Shown: positions 42,023 to 51,536, numbered from the stretch's first letter. The stretch is DNA of 64,000 bases from Salinisphaera sp. Q1T1-3 (GCF_003602005.1 NZ_QZWD01000012.1:1-64000); one strand, 5' to 3'. Translations and numbers: made by a program. Notes: generated by a model not told the origin, from the letters alone.

Positions 42023-42316
42023 GGCCTGTTGAGGTTTCGTGCGAGTCCGCGCCAAGCGCGCCCTGACATTGACGATGGGCGGCAAGACGAGGCGTAGTGC
42101 GCGCCGTGCCGTGATTCTGCACCAGCGGGCGACAACGCTGGATTGCCGTCGTGTTCTTGATTTTTGGGGCGCTTGTCCCGAAGGGTTGGGCCACAAATCC
42201 CGCCCGGCGGCGTTGCGAGCCTGAATCGTGGCACACCGCGATCGGCGACTCGCGCCTTGCAGAACACACTGTGGTCTCTCGACGAAAAGGCGCTCGAACG
42301 AAACCTCAACAGGCCC
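42022..42316. mobile_element. MITE-like repeat, copy B, inverted relative to copy A
   Basis: A 295-bp element bounded by GGGCCTGTTGAGGTTTCGT (42022-42040) and its exact complement (42298-42316). It is the reverse complement homologue of copy A. Each copy has perfectly matching ends, yet they differ from each other at position 12 (T in A, G in B) on both ends. It begins inside the TAG stop of the ferredoxin gene. No coding capacity is conserved. Confidence 0.85.
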
Positions 42317-42394
42317 AAGGGCCGGTCGGCGTCGCCGCCGCCTGCCGGCACGACACGTGGCATACGCCTGTCCAGAAGACGGCCGTGGGCGGCA

Positions 42395-42961
42395 CTACCG
42401 ACGCCACGATGATGAGATTGCCTGGTCATCCTCGTCACAATCGGCGGCGGCAACCTGCGACAGCATATCGACGTAGGCCGACGAACATCGGTCGGCGGCA
42501 TCAATCGCGAGTCGGCGGGCGATATCGGTGGCTTCGGCCTCACCGTCTGCCACGGCGGCCGAATCCGCCAGCACTACCTCAAGTTCCATGAAATCGCCGA
42601 GCCCGGCCACGCGGTCCACATGGATTCGCGTACGTCCGACACGATAGAGCCAGCGGGTCTTGTGAACCCGGCCGTGCACACCAAGCGCATCGGCCAACGC
42701 CCGGCGCAGACCGTCTGGATCATCGGTCGGTGTTCGCGTGTAAGACGAGATGGAAGCCGCCGTCTCGTCCGGGCGACGGTAGGCAATGAGTTCGCCGTGG
42801 CCATCGCCGAAATCACGCAGTTTCAGACGCCCATTGGCGCAGCCGAAGAACCAGTCCGTCTGGGTCATCGTCGCGATCCGATCGCCGGCCAGCGCAACAA
42901 CCCGCCGGGCAAACGTCGCGCGATCCGCGATCCGGGCCTTGATTTCAATATTGCGTGCCAC
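42395..42961 (-). CDS. CYTH domain protein (class IV adenylate cyclase/triphosphatase-like)
   Basis: 188 residues with the CYTH tunnel-fold pattern: N-terminal ARNIEIKARI (EIK motif), DWFFGCANGRLKLRDF, GELIAYRRPDE, HKTRWLYRVGRTRIHVDRVAGLGDFMELEVVL. Members hydrolyse inorganic or nucleoside triphosphates or make cAMP; which applies here is unknown. It lies 13 bp downstream of xerD in the same direction. The C-terminal tail is acidic. Confidence 0.88.
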   Translation of the reverse strand: MARNIEIKARIADRATFARRVVALAGDRIATMTQTDWFFGCANGRLKLRDFGDGHGELIAYRRPDETAASISSYTRTPTDDPDGLRRALADALGVHGRVHKTRWLYRVGRTRIHVDRVAGLGDFMELEVVLADSAAVADGEAEATDIARRLAIDAADRCSSAYVDMLSQVAAADCDEDDQAISSSWRR

Positions 42962-42974
42962 GTGGCGCGTCGTC

Positions 42975-43889
42975 TCAGCCGCGCGGATGATGGGCGCCGT
43001 GCAGGGCCTTCAGACGGGCACGGGCGACGTGTGTATAGATCTGGGTCGTGGAGAGATCGGCATGGCCGAGCAGCATCTGGACCGCACGCAGATCCGCACC
43101 GTGATTGAGCAGATGCGTGGCGAAGGCATGGCGCAGACCGTGTGGCGAAACGTGGGCTGATACCCCGGCCTGCTGGGCATAGCCCCGTATGCGGTGCCAG
43201 ACGTTCTGTCTTGTCATTCCCTGCCCGCGGCCGGTGACGAACAACGCATCGCAGCGCCGGGCGCCGAGCAGCACGGAACGCGCCGTGGCCGTGTACCGCG
43301 CGATCCATTCGCCGGCCACGTCACCAAGTGGCACGAGCCGTTCGCGCTGGCCCTTGCCGATGACGCGGATCACACCCTGGCGCGTGTTGACCTGAGCCAG
43401 CGTGGCACCGACCAGTTCGGAAACACGCAACCCGGCGGCGTACATCAGTTCCAGCATCGCCCGGTCGCGCAGCCCGAGATCGGTCTGGGCGTCCGGCGTC
43501 TTCAACAGGGCCTCGACATCGGCCTCGGTCAACGTCTTGGGCAAGCGCCGGCCCTGGCTTGGCATGTCGATCAGCGCGGTCGGGTCGCTCTCGATGGCGC
43601 CGGCCCGCTGCTGGTAGCGATAGAACTGACGCAGACTCGACAGAAGCCGGGCAGCACTGCGCGGGCTGCTGCCGGGTTTGTTCACGGTCGCCAGATAGGC
43701 CTGAATATCGCTGGCCGTCGCGGCCAGCAGACCCGCCGACGGACACTGGCTCGTGCCGGCAAAACGCGCCAGATCGGTACGGTAGGCCGCCAGTGTCGCG
43801 TCGGACAGGCCGCGTTCGGCCCAGAGACCGTCGAGAAAACGCTCGATCACGTCGACGACAGCGGGTTCGATAGCGTCGATGGCAGCCAT
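42975..43889 (-). CDS. xerD: Site-specific tyrosine recombinase XerD
   Basis: Resolves chromosome dimers at dif together with XerC. 304 residues from MAAIDAIEPAVVDVIERF. The catalytic set is complete: R155 (AAGLRVSEL), K179 (GKGQRE), H250-x2-R253 (SPHGLRHAFATHLL), H276 (LLGHADLSTTQIYTH) and nucleophile Y285. The N-terminal SAM-like core-binding domain matches XerD rather than phage integrases, and the setting is chromosomal. Divergent from zapE across 53 bp. Confidence 0.95.
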   Translation of the reverse strand: MAAIDAIEPAVVDVIERFLDGLWAERGLSDATLAAYRTDLARFAGTSQCPSAGLLAATASDIQAYLATVNKPGSSPRSAARLLSSLRQFYRYQQRAGAIESDPTALIDMPSQGRRLPKTLTEADVEALLKTPDAQTDLGLRDRAMLELMYAAGLRVSELVGATLAQVNTRQGVIRVIGKGQRERLVPLGDVAGEWIARYTATARSVLLGARRCDALFVTGRGQGMTRQNVWHRIRGYAQQAGVSAHVSPHGLRHAFATHLLNHGADLRAVQMLLGHADLSTTQIYTHVARARLKALHGAHHPRG

Positions 43890-43942
43890 CACGCGAGCGT
43901 ATAATGTTTGGCTTTGTCGAGCCAGCCAGGCCCCGGTTTTCC

Positions 43943-45037
43943 ATGTCCCGACCGACTCCGCTCTCCCCGCAGCAACGCTACGAGGCCGATCTCGAACGCG
44001 CCGATTTCGCGCGTGACCCGGCACAGGCCGAAGCGGTTGCCGCACTCGAGGACATTCACCAGGCACTGGTGGCACAGCGCACCACCAGCCACGGGCTGTT
44101 CGGACGCCGCAAGAAACGCGAGCCCGTCGCCGGGCTGTATCTGTGGGGCGGCGTCGGGCGCGGCAAGACCTATCTGATGGACTGTTTCTTCGACAGCCTG
44201 CCGTTCGAGGACAAGACGCGGCTGCACTTCCATCGTTTCATGGCCAAGGTGCATGCCGCGCGCAAGCGCTACGCCAACCAGCAGGATCCGTTGGTGAAGA
44301 TCGCCGAGGAATGGGCCGCCGACCGGGTGCTCTGCTTCGACGAATTCTTCGTCTCCGACATCGCGGATGCCATGATTCTGTCGCGTCTGACCGGCGCGCT
44401 TTTCGAACGCGGCGTCACGCTGGTCGCCACATCCAACGTGGATCCGGACGATCTGTATTCCGATGGCCTCAAGCGCGAGAACTTTCTGCCGGCGATCGAG
44501 CGCATCAAGACACACTGTCGTGTCATGCATCTGGCCGACGGTACGGATTATCGACTCGACCACATCGAGGAGTCGGATACCTATCAGACCCCGAGCGGCC
44601 CGGAAGCGGATGCTCGGCTCGGCGAGAGTTTCGACCGCCTGGCCGCCGGGCGCGTCGTCCACGCCGGCAACGTGGAGATCACCGGCCGCAAGATCGCCAC
44701 GCGTTATCGGGCCGACAACGCCGTCTGGTTCGACTTCGACGCGCTGTGCCGCAGCGCCCGCTCGGCCGGCGACTACATCGAGATCGCCCGGGAATATCCC
44801 GTCGTGATGATTTCGGACATCCCGATACTCACCGATCGTGACGAGAACGCGGCGCGTCGTTTCATCAACGCCGTGGACGAATTCTATGATCGGCGTGTCA
44901 ATCTCTTCGTCTCCGCCGACGCCGGCCCCGACGATCTGTATGCCGGCACAGCCCTCACCTTCGAGTTCGAGCGTACCGCGAGCCGGCTTCACGAGATGAG
45001 CACGGCCGAGTACATCGGTACCGCCCACCGACACTGA
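43943..45037 (+). CDS. zapE: Cell division protein ZapE (AFG1-like ATPase)
   Basis: AAA-type ATPase associated with the Z ring under stress in E. coli. 364 residues from MSRPTPLSPQQRYEADL. P-loop GVGRGKT at 70-76, then the family signature CFFDSLP, LHFHRFM and RVLCFDEFFVSDIADAMIL (Walker B). A TATAAT at 43900-43905 overlaps an earlier in-frame ATG (43904), which supports the downstream start. Confidence 0.93.
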   Translation: MSRPTPLSPQQRYEADLERADFARDPAQAEAVAALEDIHQALVAQRTTSHGLFGRRKKREPVAGLYLWGGVGRGKTYLMDCFFDSLPFEDKTRLHFHRFMAKVHAARKRYANQQDPLVKIAEEWAADRVLCFDEFFVSDIADAMILSRLTGALFERGVTLVATSNVDPDDLYSDGLKRENFLPAIERIKTHCRVMHLADGTDYRLDHIEESDTYQTPSGPEADARLGESFDRLAAGRVVHAGNVEITGRKIATRYRADNAVWFDFDALCRSARSAGDYIEIAREYPVVMISDIPILTDRDENAARRFINAVDEFYDRRVNLFVSADAGPDDLYAGTALTFEFERTASRLHEMSTAEYIGTAHRH

Positions 45038-45201
45038 CAACGCATCGCTACCATTGATCCGGCGTCCGTATACGCCGAAAGATGCGTGGACGATCGCCGG
45101 GCGGGCGGGCACGTTGAGCGTTTCGCACGGTCGCTCTGCCGGATGCCATCGGGCCGGCGGGCGGCGGCCTGACGATGTTGATACCGGCCACGGAGACGCC
45201 C

Positions 45202-46812
45202 ATGCGATCGTCCATGATGGACTGCCCCCTGCTGATCGACGATATTCTCGTACGTGCGGCCACGGAATTCGCCGATCACGAGATTGTCACGCAACTGCCG
45301 GACAAGCGTCTGCATCGCCAGACCTACGGCGACATGGCCGAGCGCGCGCGGCGGCTGGCCGGCGCGCTCCACGCCGCAGGCATCCAGCCCGGCGACCGGG
45401 TCGCCACGCTGGGCTGGAACACCTACGCCCATCTCGAGGCCTATTTCGGTATCCCGGCGATGGGCGGCGTCTGTCACATGGTCAATATCCGGCTCGCGCC
45501 GGAGGACATCGCCTGGATCATCAATCACGCCGAGGACCGGATCCTGATCGTCGACGATGTACTGTTGCCGCTCTATGCACGATTCGCCGATGCCATCAAT
45601 GTCGAACGGATCATCGTCGTACCGTTGACCGGCGAGTCGGTTGATCCGGCCTACACCGATTACGAAACCCTGCTCGCCGATGCGCCGGCCGACTTCGTCT
45701 TGCCCGCAAAACACGAAGACGATGCCTGCGGCATGTGCTACACCTCGGGCACCACGGGGCGTCCGAAGGGCGTGCTGTATTCACACCGCTCGACGGTACT
45801 GCATGCGCTGACCTCCTCACTGCCGGACAATCTCGATCTGTCCTACAACGACACCGTGCTGCCGGTGGTGCCGATGTTCCACGTCAATGCCTGGGGTCTG
45901 CCCTACTCGGCTGCATTGACGGGCGCGAAACAGGTCCTGCCCGGTCCACATCTGGACGCCGCCAGTCTGCTCGATCTGTACGCCGCCGAGCGCGTCAATA
46001 TCTCGGCCGGCGTGCCGACCATCTGGATGGGGATTCTCAACGCGCTGGACGCCGAACCCGATCGCTGGGATCTGCGCGCGGATCTGCGCATGGTCGTCGG
46101 CGGCTCGGCCGCACCGGAATCGATGCTGCGACGCTTCGACGGCCACGGCCTGACACTGGTCCAGGCCTGGGGCATGACGGAAACCTCGCCGATGGGCACG
46201 AGCGGCGGGATCAAGCCCGCGGTGGCCGAACTCGACGAGGACGCACGTTACGCCCGCCGGGCCACGGTCGGCACCACGGTCGCCCTCACCCAGACACGTA
46301 TCGTCGACGAGTCTGGCCGGCTCGCCCCGCGCGACGGCCGGACGATGGGCGAGCTGCAGATCCGCGGCCCGTGGATTGCCGGCAGCTATTATCACCTGGA
46401 CAACGACCGCGACAAGTTCACCACGGACGGCTGGCTGCGAACCGGGGATATCGCCACGATCGACGCCGACGGTTATGTCGACATCACCGACCGCACCAAG
46501 GATGTCATCAAATCCGGCGGCGAATGGATTTCCTCGGTCCATCTCGAAAACGAGATCATGGGCCATCCCGGCGTGGCCGAGGCAGCGGTCATCGCCCAGC
46601 CCGACGAGACCTGGGGTGAACGACCGCTGGCCGCGATCGTCACGCGCGCCGGGCAAACGCTCACCGACGCCGATATCCGGACGCATCTACTCGCCCGGCT
46701 GCCGAAGTGGATGGTGCCGGAGGCCTATGTCTTCGTCGACGAGATCCCGCGCACGGCCACCGGCAAGTTCAGCAAGCTCGCCCTGCGGGCGACACTCCAG
46801 CCCGACGAGTAG
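45202..46812 (+). CDS. Acyl-CoA synthetase (AMP-forming)
   Basis: Adenylate-forming ligase that activates a fatty or short-chain carboxylic acid to its CoA thioester. 536 residues from the ATG that follows GGAGA at 6 bp. P-loop YTSGTTGRPKG at 180-190; WGMTETSPMGT; adenylation segment DGWLRTGDIATIDADGY; catalytic lysine in RTATGKFSK near the end. It is closest in outline to medium/long-chain ligases (3-methylmercaptopropionyl-CoA ligase-like), but the substrate cannot be read by eye. It stands 230 bp upstream of the polyprenyl-arabinose operon and is probably separate. Confidence 0.9.
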   Translation: MRSSMMDCPLLIDDILVRAATEFADHEIVTQLPDKRLHRQTYGDMAERARRLAGALHAAGIQPGDRVATLGWNTYAHLEAYFGIPAMGGVCHMVNIRLAPEDIAWIINHAEDRILIVDDVLLPLYARFADAINVERIIVVPLTGESVDPAYTDYETLLADAPADFVLPAKHEDDACGMCYTSGTTGRPKGVLYSHRSTVLHALTSSLPDNLDLSYNDTVLPVVPMFHVNAWGLPYSAALTGAKQVLPGPHLDAASLLDLYAAERVNISAGVPTIWMGILNALDAEPDRWDLRADLRMVVGGSAAPESMLRRFDGHGLTLVQAWGMTETSPMGTSGGIKPAVAELDEDARYARRATVGTTVALTQTRIVDESGRLAPRDGRTMGELQIRGPWIAGSYYHLDNDRDKFTTDGWLRTGDIATIDADGYVDITDRTKDVIKSGGEWISSVHLENEIMGHPGVAEAAVIAQPDETWGERPLAAIVTRAGQTLTDADIRTHLLARLPKWMVPEAYVFVDEIPRTATGKFSKLALRATLQPDE

Positions 46813-47042
46813 CCGCGAGCCGCATCCGGCGTGATCGTTGGCCAGGCCCGATCGATCCGCCCGGATGGCCCCGGATACGGACCGGTTCACGCAGGCCGAT
46901 GAAATCGTTCCCGTTCAGCTTGCGGGCGCTTTACGGTTTGCTAGCCTTCGCGCCGATCGACATATTCACGATTGGCACGAGGGGAATCGGGGCCTGACTC
47001 AGGTACGGATCGTATGCCAATAAACTGCGCTCAAGCTGCACC

Positions 47043-48047
47043 ATGTCGGGCGCTTCCCGACGACCTGTACGGCATGACGGTGAAACTCGCTTGCCGCGCC
47101 TGACCACCGTCGTCGCTTCGCTGGCGATCGGCGTTCTACTCTATTTTTCGCTCGTCGCCGGTATCGACGGGCAGCGAACGCTCGCGGCCATACAGCGCAT
47201 GGATCCTGCCGGCTGGCTCGGCATATTCGGTCTGTCGCTCGCCAACTACGGTCTTCGATTCGTCCGCTGGCACGGTTACATGCGCTGGCTGGGGCATCGG
47301 GTGCCGCTCGTGCGGCATCTGTTGGTCTATCTGGCAGGTTTCGCGCTGACCACCACGCCGGGCAAGGCCGGCGAAGGCGTGCGAGCGGTCTATCTGGCGC
47401 GTCGTCGCATTCCTTATGCGCACAGCGTGGCCGCGATGTTCGCCGAGCGCCTGCTGGATCTACTGGCGATCATCGCCCTGTCCTGTCTGGCGATCCTGTC
47501 GTTCAGCGGCTACGCCGTCTGGGTGATCGCCCCACTGGCCGTGATCGCGGGCCTGCTCGCGGCGATGCACAACCGTCGGCTGCTAAAATATGTCCAACGC
47601 CGGGTCGAAGGCGCCGATGGCATGATCGCCGGCGTGGCGCATGTCTTCGTCCACGCCTGGGAGCGGGCGTTCGTGCTGTTGTCGTGGCGACCGTTGATCG
47701 GGGGCTTTTTGATCGGTTGCCTGGCCTGGGCAGCCGAGGGTGTGGCGCTGTATCTGATCGCCGACCGGCTGGATATCTCGCTCGGCGTGACCATGGCGGT
47801 GGGTATCTATGCCACGAGCATGCTGATCGGGGCGCTGTCGTTCGTGCCGGGCGGGCTCGGCAGTACGGAAGCCGCCATGACCATTCTGCTGAAACTGACC
47901 GGCATCGCAAGTACCGCCGCGTTGACCGTCGTACTCATCGCCCGCCTGGCGACACTCTGGTTCGCGGTACTGCTCGGTTTGTGCTGTCTCGTGGCACTGG
48001 AAATCGAACACCGCTGGCTGCCTGCCCACGGGAGACCTTCCACATGA
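47043..48047 (+). CDS. Flippase-like membrane protein (LPG synthase TM region family)
   Basis: 334-residue integral membrane protein with about eight helices, in the family that contains the membrane part of MprF and the UPF0104 proteins. Hallmarks are NYGLRFVRWHGYMRWLG near the start, AGFALTTTPGKAGEGVRAVYL and LSFVPGGLGSTEAAM. Members act in lipid or polyprenyl-linked sugar translocation. The stop overlaps the HAD-UbiA start by 4 bases, so it belongs to that operon. A role as translocator of the polyprenyl-arabinose donor is inference. Confidence 0.85.
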   Translation: MSGASRRPVRHDGETRLPRLTTVVASLAIGVLLYFSLVAGIDGQRTLAAIQRMDPAGWLGIFGLSLANYGLRFVRWHGYMRWLGHRVPLVRHLLVYLAGFALTTTPGKAGEGVRAVYLARRRIPYAHSVAAMFAERLLDLLAIIALSCLAILSFSGYAVWVIAPLAVIAGLLAAMHNRRLLKYVQRRVEGADGMIAGVAHVFVHAWERAFVLLSWRPLIGGFLIGCLAWAAEGVALYLIADRLDISLGVTMAVGIYATSMLIGALSFVPGGLGSTEAAMTILLKLTGIASTAALTVVLIARLATLWFAVLLGLCCLVALEIEHRWLPAHGRPST

Positions 48048-49477
48048 CGCAAGCTAGTGCTTCCGACGCTGCGCTGGTCGTCGATCTCGACGGCACGCTG
48101 GTTCACACGGATCTGCTGATCGAATCAGCATTCGTGTTGGCACGCGAGCGCCCTCGGAGCCTGCTCAAGATGCCGGCGTGGCTGTGTGCCGGCAAGGCCA
48201 CGCTCAAACACGAGATCGCCAGCCGCGCGGCGCTCGATGTCGGCCGCCTGCCCTACAATCGCGCATTCATCGCGTATCTGGAGACCGAACACGCCGCCGG
48301 CCGGCGTATCGTGCTGGCCACGGCCGCCGATCGACGATATGCCGAGGCCGTGGCTGCGCATCTGTCGCTGTTCGAGGCCGTCCTGGCCAGCGACGAGACA
48401 ACGAATCTGTCGGGCGAGCGCAAGCTGGCCGCGATACGAGCCTATCTCGGCGACGACACCCCCTTCGAGTACGCCGCCGATCACAGCGACGATCGCGTGA
48501 TCTGGGCATCGGCACAGGGCACGCTGCTGGTTGGCGCCGACAACGGGACACGCGACTGGGCCGAACGCAACGTTCACGTGACCGAGAGCTTCGATCGTCC
48601 CCATCGTGGCATTGCGACATGGCTGCGTGCCATGCGGCTGTATCAGTGGGCAAAGAACATCCTGATCTTCGTCCCGCTGATGGCCACGCACTCGCTCGTG
48701 GGCATCGACACGCTGGCGGCGGCCTGCATGGCGTTTCTGGCCTATGGTCTGCTGGCCTCGAGCGTTTATCTGCTCAACGATCTCGTCGATCTGTCCGATG
48801 ATCGCCAGCATCCCAACAAGCGATTCCGTCCCCTGGCCAGCGGTGCCCTGCCGTTGTTGCACGGCATCATCGCCATTCCGGTGCTCATGGCCACCGCCGC
48901 GCTCATTGCCCTGTTCCTGCCGCCGCTGTTCGGGGCGGTACTGGGCATGTATTACGTGCTCACACTCGCCTATTCGATGGTGCTCAAGCGTGTGGCGTTG
49001 ATCGACGTGGTCACGCTGGCCGCGCTCTATACGCTGCGGCTGATCGCCGGCGGCGTGGCGACCGGCATCCATCTGTCGTTCTGGCTGCTTGCGCTGTCGA
49101 TGTCGATGTTCCTGAGCCTGGCCATGGCCAAGCGTTGCACCGAGCTGTTGCTGGTGCGCTCCGGCCATACGGCCTCCCTCGGCCGCGGTTATCGTGAAGC
49201 GGATATCGAAACACTCAAGACCCTGGGCACAGCGGCCGGCTATGCCGCTGTGGTGATTCTTGCCCTCTACATCAACAGCCCGGACATCACGGAGCAGTAC
49301 GATCATCCCGCGCGGGTCTGGCTGCTGTGCCCGGTCGTGCTGTACTGGATCAGCCGGATCTGGCTCATGACGATGCGCGGACGCATGACCGATGACCCGA
49401 TCGTCTTCGCTGCCCGGGATCGCGCCAGCCAGATCTGTATTCTGCTCGGCGGACTGATCATGATCGCCGCCCTATGA
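48044..49477 (+). CDS. HAD-UbiA fusion: polyprenyl-phosphate phosphoribosyltransferase-like
   Basis: 477 residues in two parts. Residues about 8-185 form a HAD phosphatase-like domain (VVDLDGTLVHTD with D14/D16; ATAADRRYAEAV; GADNGTRDWA). Residues about 195-477 are a UbiA prenyltransferase with N245-D246-x2-D249 in the motif NDLVDLSDDRQHPNKRFRP, typical of the decaprenylphosphoryl 5-phosphoribose synthase branch (Rv3806c). The pathway needs a step removing the 5-phosphate, and the fused HAD domain could supply it; that is inference. It overlaps both neighbours by 4 bases. Confidence 0.88.
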   Translation: MTQASASDAALVVDLDGTLVHTDLLIESAFVLARERPRSLLKMPAWLCAGKATLKHEIASRAALDVGRLPYNRAFIAYLETEHAAGRRIVLATAADRRYAEAVAAHLSLFEAVLASDETTNLSGERKLAAIRAYLGDDTPFEYAADHSDDRVIWASAQGTLLVGADNGTRDWAERNVHVTESFDRPHRGIATWLRAMRLYQWAKNILIFVPLMATHSLVGIDTLAAACMAFLAYGLLASSVYLLNDLVDLSDDRQHPNKRFRPLASGALPLLHGIIAIPVLMATAALIALFLPPLFGAVLGMYYVLTLAYSMVLKRVALIDVVTLAALYTLRLIAGGVATGIHLSFWLLALSMSMFLSLAMAKRCTELLLVRSGHTASLGRGYREADIETLKTLGTAAGYAAVVILALYINSPDITEQYDHPARVWLLCPVVLYWISRIWLMTMRGRMTDDPIVFAARDRASQICILLGGLIMIAAL

Positions 49478-50802
49478 CCGACGCTGCCTATTCCAGCTGG
49501 GGTCGCCTGCCGGGCCACGAGGGACCGGCCCGTGTCTTGCGGCCCGCACAGCGGGCCGATGCACGGCCGGAGGCCCGCGATGTCTCGTGGCTGGCCTACG
49601 GTTGTGGTCGCAGCTACGGCGATGTGCCACGTAACGACGGCGGCGGCCTGATCGATACCGCTGCCCTCGACCGGTTCATCGCCTTCGACGCCGGAACCGG
49701 CGTCATCGAATGCGAACCCGGCGTGCAACTCGGCGATATTCTGCGTCTTGGGGTGCCGGCCGGCTGGTTCCTGCCGGTCACACCCGGCACGCAGTTCGTT
49801 ACCATCGCCGGCGCGCTGGCCAATGATGTGCATGGCAAGAATCATCACGTGGCCGGCACGTTCGGGGCGCATGTCGCCGCGTTCGATCTCTGGCGAAGCG
49901 ATGTCGGCGAGATTCACTGCCGCGCCGACAATGCACATCGCGACCTGTTCGCTGCCACCATCGGCGGACTCGGCCTGACCGGCCTGATCACGCGCGTGCA
50001 ACTGCGGCTCAAGCGCATCCCCGGGCCGTTCATGGACGTCGAGACGATTCGTTTCGAGACACTGGCGGATTTCTTCGCGCTCTCGGCAAACTCGGCCGAC
50101 AGCCATGAGTACACTGTCGCCTGGGTAGACTGCAGCGCCCGCGGCAATCGGCTCGGCCGCGGCTGGTTCATGCGGGCCAACCATCTGTCCGGACTGGCCC
50201 AGCCGCGACAACGCCCGCGCGGGCCCGGGCCGAGCGTGTTCGCCACGCCGCCATTTTCCTTGGTGAACCGCGCCACGCTCGGGCCCTTGAACAGTCTGTA
50301 TTTCCATCGACGCGCTCGACGACGCGATCGTGCGGCCTCGCATTACCAGCCTTATTTCTATCCGCTGGATGCCGTTCGTCACTGGAACCGGGTCTACGGG
50401 CCGCGCGGTTTCTATCAGTACCAGTGCGTGGTCCCGCCCGGCGACGCGCCGGCCGTCATTGCCGAACTGCTCGAGCGCATCGCCGCGGCCGGCCAGGGGT
50501 CATTCCTGTCGGTCCTCAAGATCTTCGGCGACATCCCGTCGCCGGGGCTGCTGTCGTTTCCGCGCCCCGGGGCCACGCTGGCCCTGGATTTCCCCAATCG
50601 CGGCGCCGAGACCACGCAGCTGCTCGATGCACTGGACAGCGTCGTGCGTGCTGCCGACGGCGCCGTCTACCCGGCCAAGGACGCCCGCATGGCGCCCGAA
50701 GCCTTTCGCCAGTTCTTCCCGCGCTGGCCTCAATTCGCGGACCAGATCGATCCTGCCTTCTCCTCGACGTTCTGGCGCCGCATCGCCGGAGAGCATGCAT
50801 GA
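49474..50802 (+). CDS. DprE1-like decaprenylphosphoryl-ribose oxidase (FAD)
   Basis: Oxidises the 2'-OH of polyprenylphosphoryl ribose as the first half of epimerisation to arabinose. 442 residues with a vanillyl-alcohol-oxidase type FAD domain: YGCGRSYGDVPRNDGGG, TPGTQFVTIAGALANDVHGKNHH. The substrate side matches M. tuberculosis DprE1: GFYQYQCVVP, FLSVLKIFGD, LDFPNRG, and catalytic lysine K402 in YPAKDAR (Mtb K418). The residue equivalent to Mtb C387, the benzothiazinone target, is A370. It overlaps the UbiA gene and the dprE2-like gene by 4 bases each. Confidence 0.92.
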   Translation: MTDAAYSSWGRLPGHEGPARVLRPAQRADARPEARDVSWLAYGCGRSYGDVPRNDGGGLIDTAALDRFIAFDAGTGVIECEPGVQLGDILRLGVPAGWFLPVTPGTQFVTIAGALANDVHGKNHHVAGTFGAHVAAFDLWRSDVGEIHCRADNAHRDLFAATIGGLGLTGLITRVQLRLKRIPGPFMDVETIRFETLADFFALSANSADSHEYTVAWVDCSARGNRLGRGWFMRANHLSGLAQPRQRPRGPGPSVFATPPFSLVNRATLGPLNSLYFHRRARRRDRAASHYQPYFYPLDAVRHWNRVYGPRGFYQYQCVVPPGDAPAVIAELLERIAAAGQGSFLSVLKIFGDIPSPGLLSFPRPGATLALDFPNRGAETTQLLDALDSVVRAADGAVYPAKDARMAPEAFRQFFPRWPQFADQIDPAFSSTFWRRIAGEHA

Positions 50803-51536
50803 GCAATATCGTCATCATCGGCGCGACCTCGGCCATCGCCGAGCGTGCGGCTCGTCGCTTCGCCGAACGCGGCGATGCCCTGTATCTGGTCGCCCGACGG
50901 GCCGACAAGCTTGCCCCGATCGCCGAAGACCTGAAGGTTCGGGGCGCATCGCAGGCCGGCACCCACACCATGGACGCCGACGACCTGGACGCGCACGGCG
51001 CGATGCTCGATGCCGCGGTCGACGCTCTGGGCGTGATTGACCAGGTTCTGGTGGCCTACGGCACACTGCCCGACCAACAGGCCTGCGAGGCCGATCCGGC
51101 GAGCGCCGTCGCGGCCTGGCATACCAATGCCGTATCGCCGATCGCACTGGTCACCGCGATCGCGAATCGACTCGAGGCCCAGGGCCACGGGCTGATCGCG
51201 GTGATCGGCTCGGTGGCCGGTGATCGCGGGCGGGCCAGCAATTATGTCTACGGCAGCGCCAAGGCCGGACTGGCGGCCTTTCTCGACGGCCTGCGTCATC
51301 GTCTGGCCGATACCGATATCGATATCCTGACGATCAAGCCCGGGCTGGTCGACACACCGATGACCGCCGAGATCGACAAGGGCCCGCTGTTCGCCGACGC
51401 CGAGCGCGTCGGACGCGACATCGTAACCGCCATGGACAAGCGTCGTGCCGAGATCTACACGCCAGGCTTCTGGCGGCTGATCATGGCCATCATCCGGATG
51501 GTGCCGCGCCCGGTGTTCCACCGCACGAAGCTGTGA
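50799..51536 (+). CDS. DprE2-like decaprenylphosphoryl-2-keto-pentose reductase (SDR)
   Basis: NAD(P)H-dependent short-chain dehydrogenase that completes the epimerisation. 245 residues from ATG 50799, which overlaps the oxidase stop. Cofactor loop VIIGATSAIAERAAR at the N-terminus, VAYGTLPDQ, active-site IGSVAGDRGRASN and Y-G-S-A-K in VYGSAKAG, then IKPGLVDTPMTAEI. Similar to Mtb DprE2 (Rv3791) in length and motifs. The next gene starts within its stop codon (GTGA). Confidence 0.92.
   Translation: MSNIVIIGATSAIAERAARRFAERGDALYLVARRADKLAPIAEDLKVRGASQAGTHTMDADDLDAHGAMLDAAVDALGVIDQVLVAYGTLPDQQACEADPASAVAAWHTNAVSPIALVTAIANRLEAQGHGLIAVIGSVAGDRGRASNYVYGSAKAGLAAFLDGLRHRLADTDIDILTIKPGLVDTPMTAEIDKGPLFADAERVGRDIVTAMDKRRAEIYTPGFWRLIMAIIRMVPRPVFHRTKL

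Noticed and set aside
42975-43889. Phage integrase
   Set aside because: The tyrosine recombinase matches XerD in length and motifs and sits among core genes without island features.
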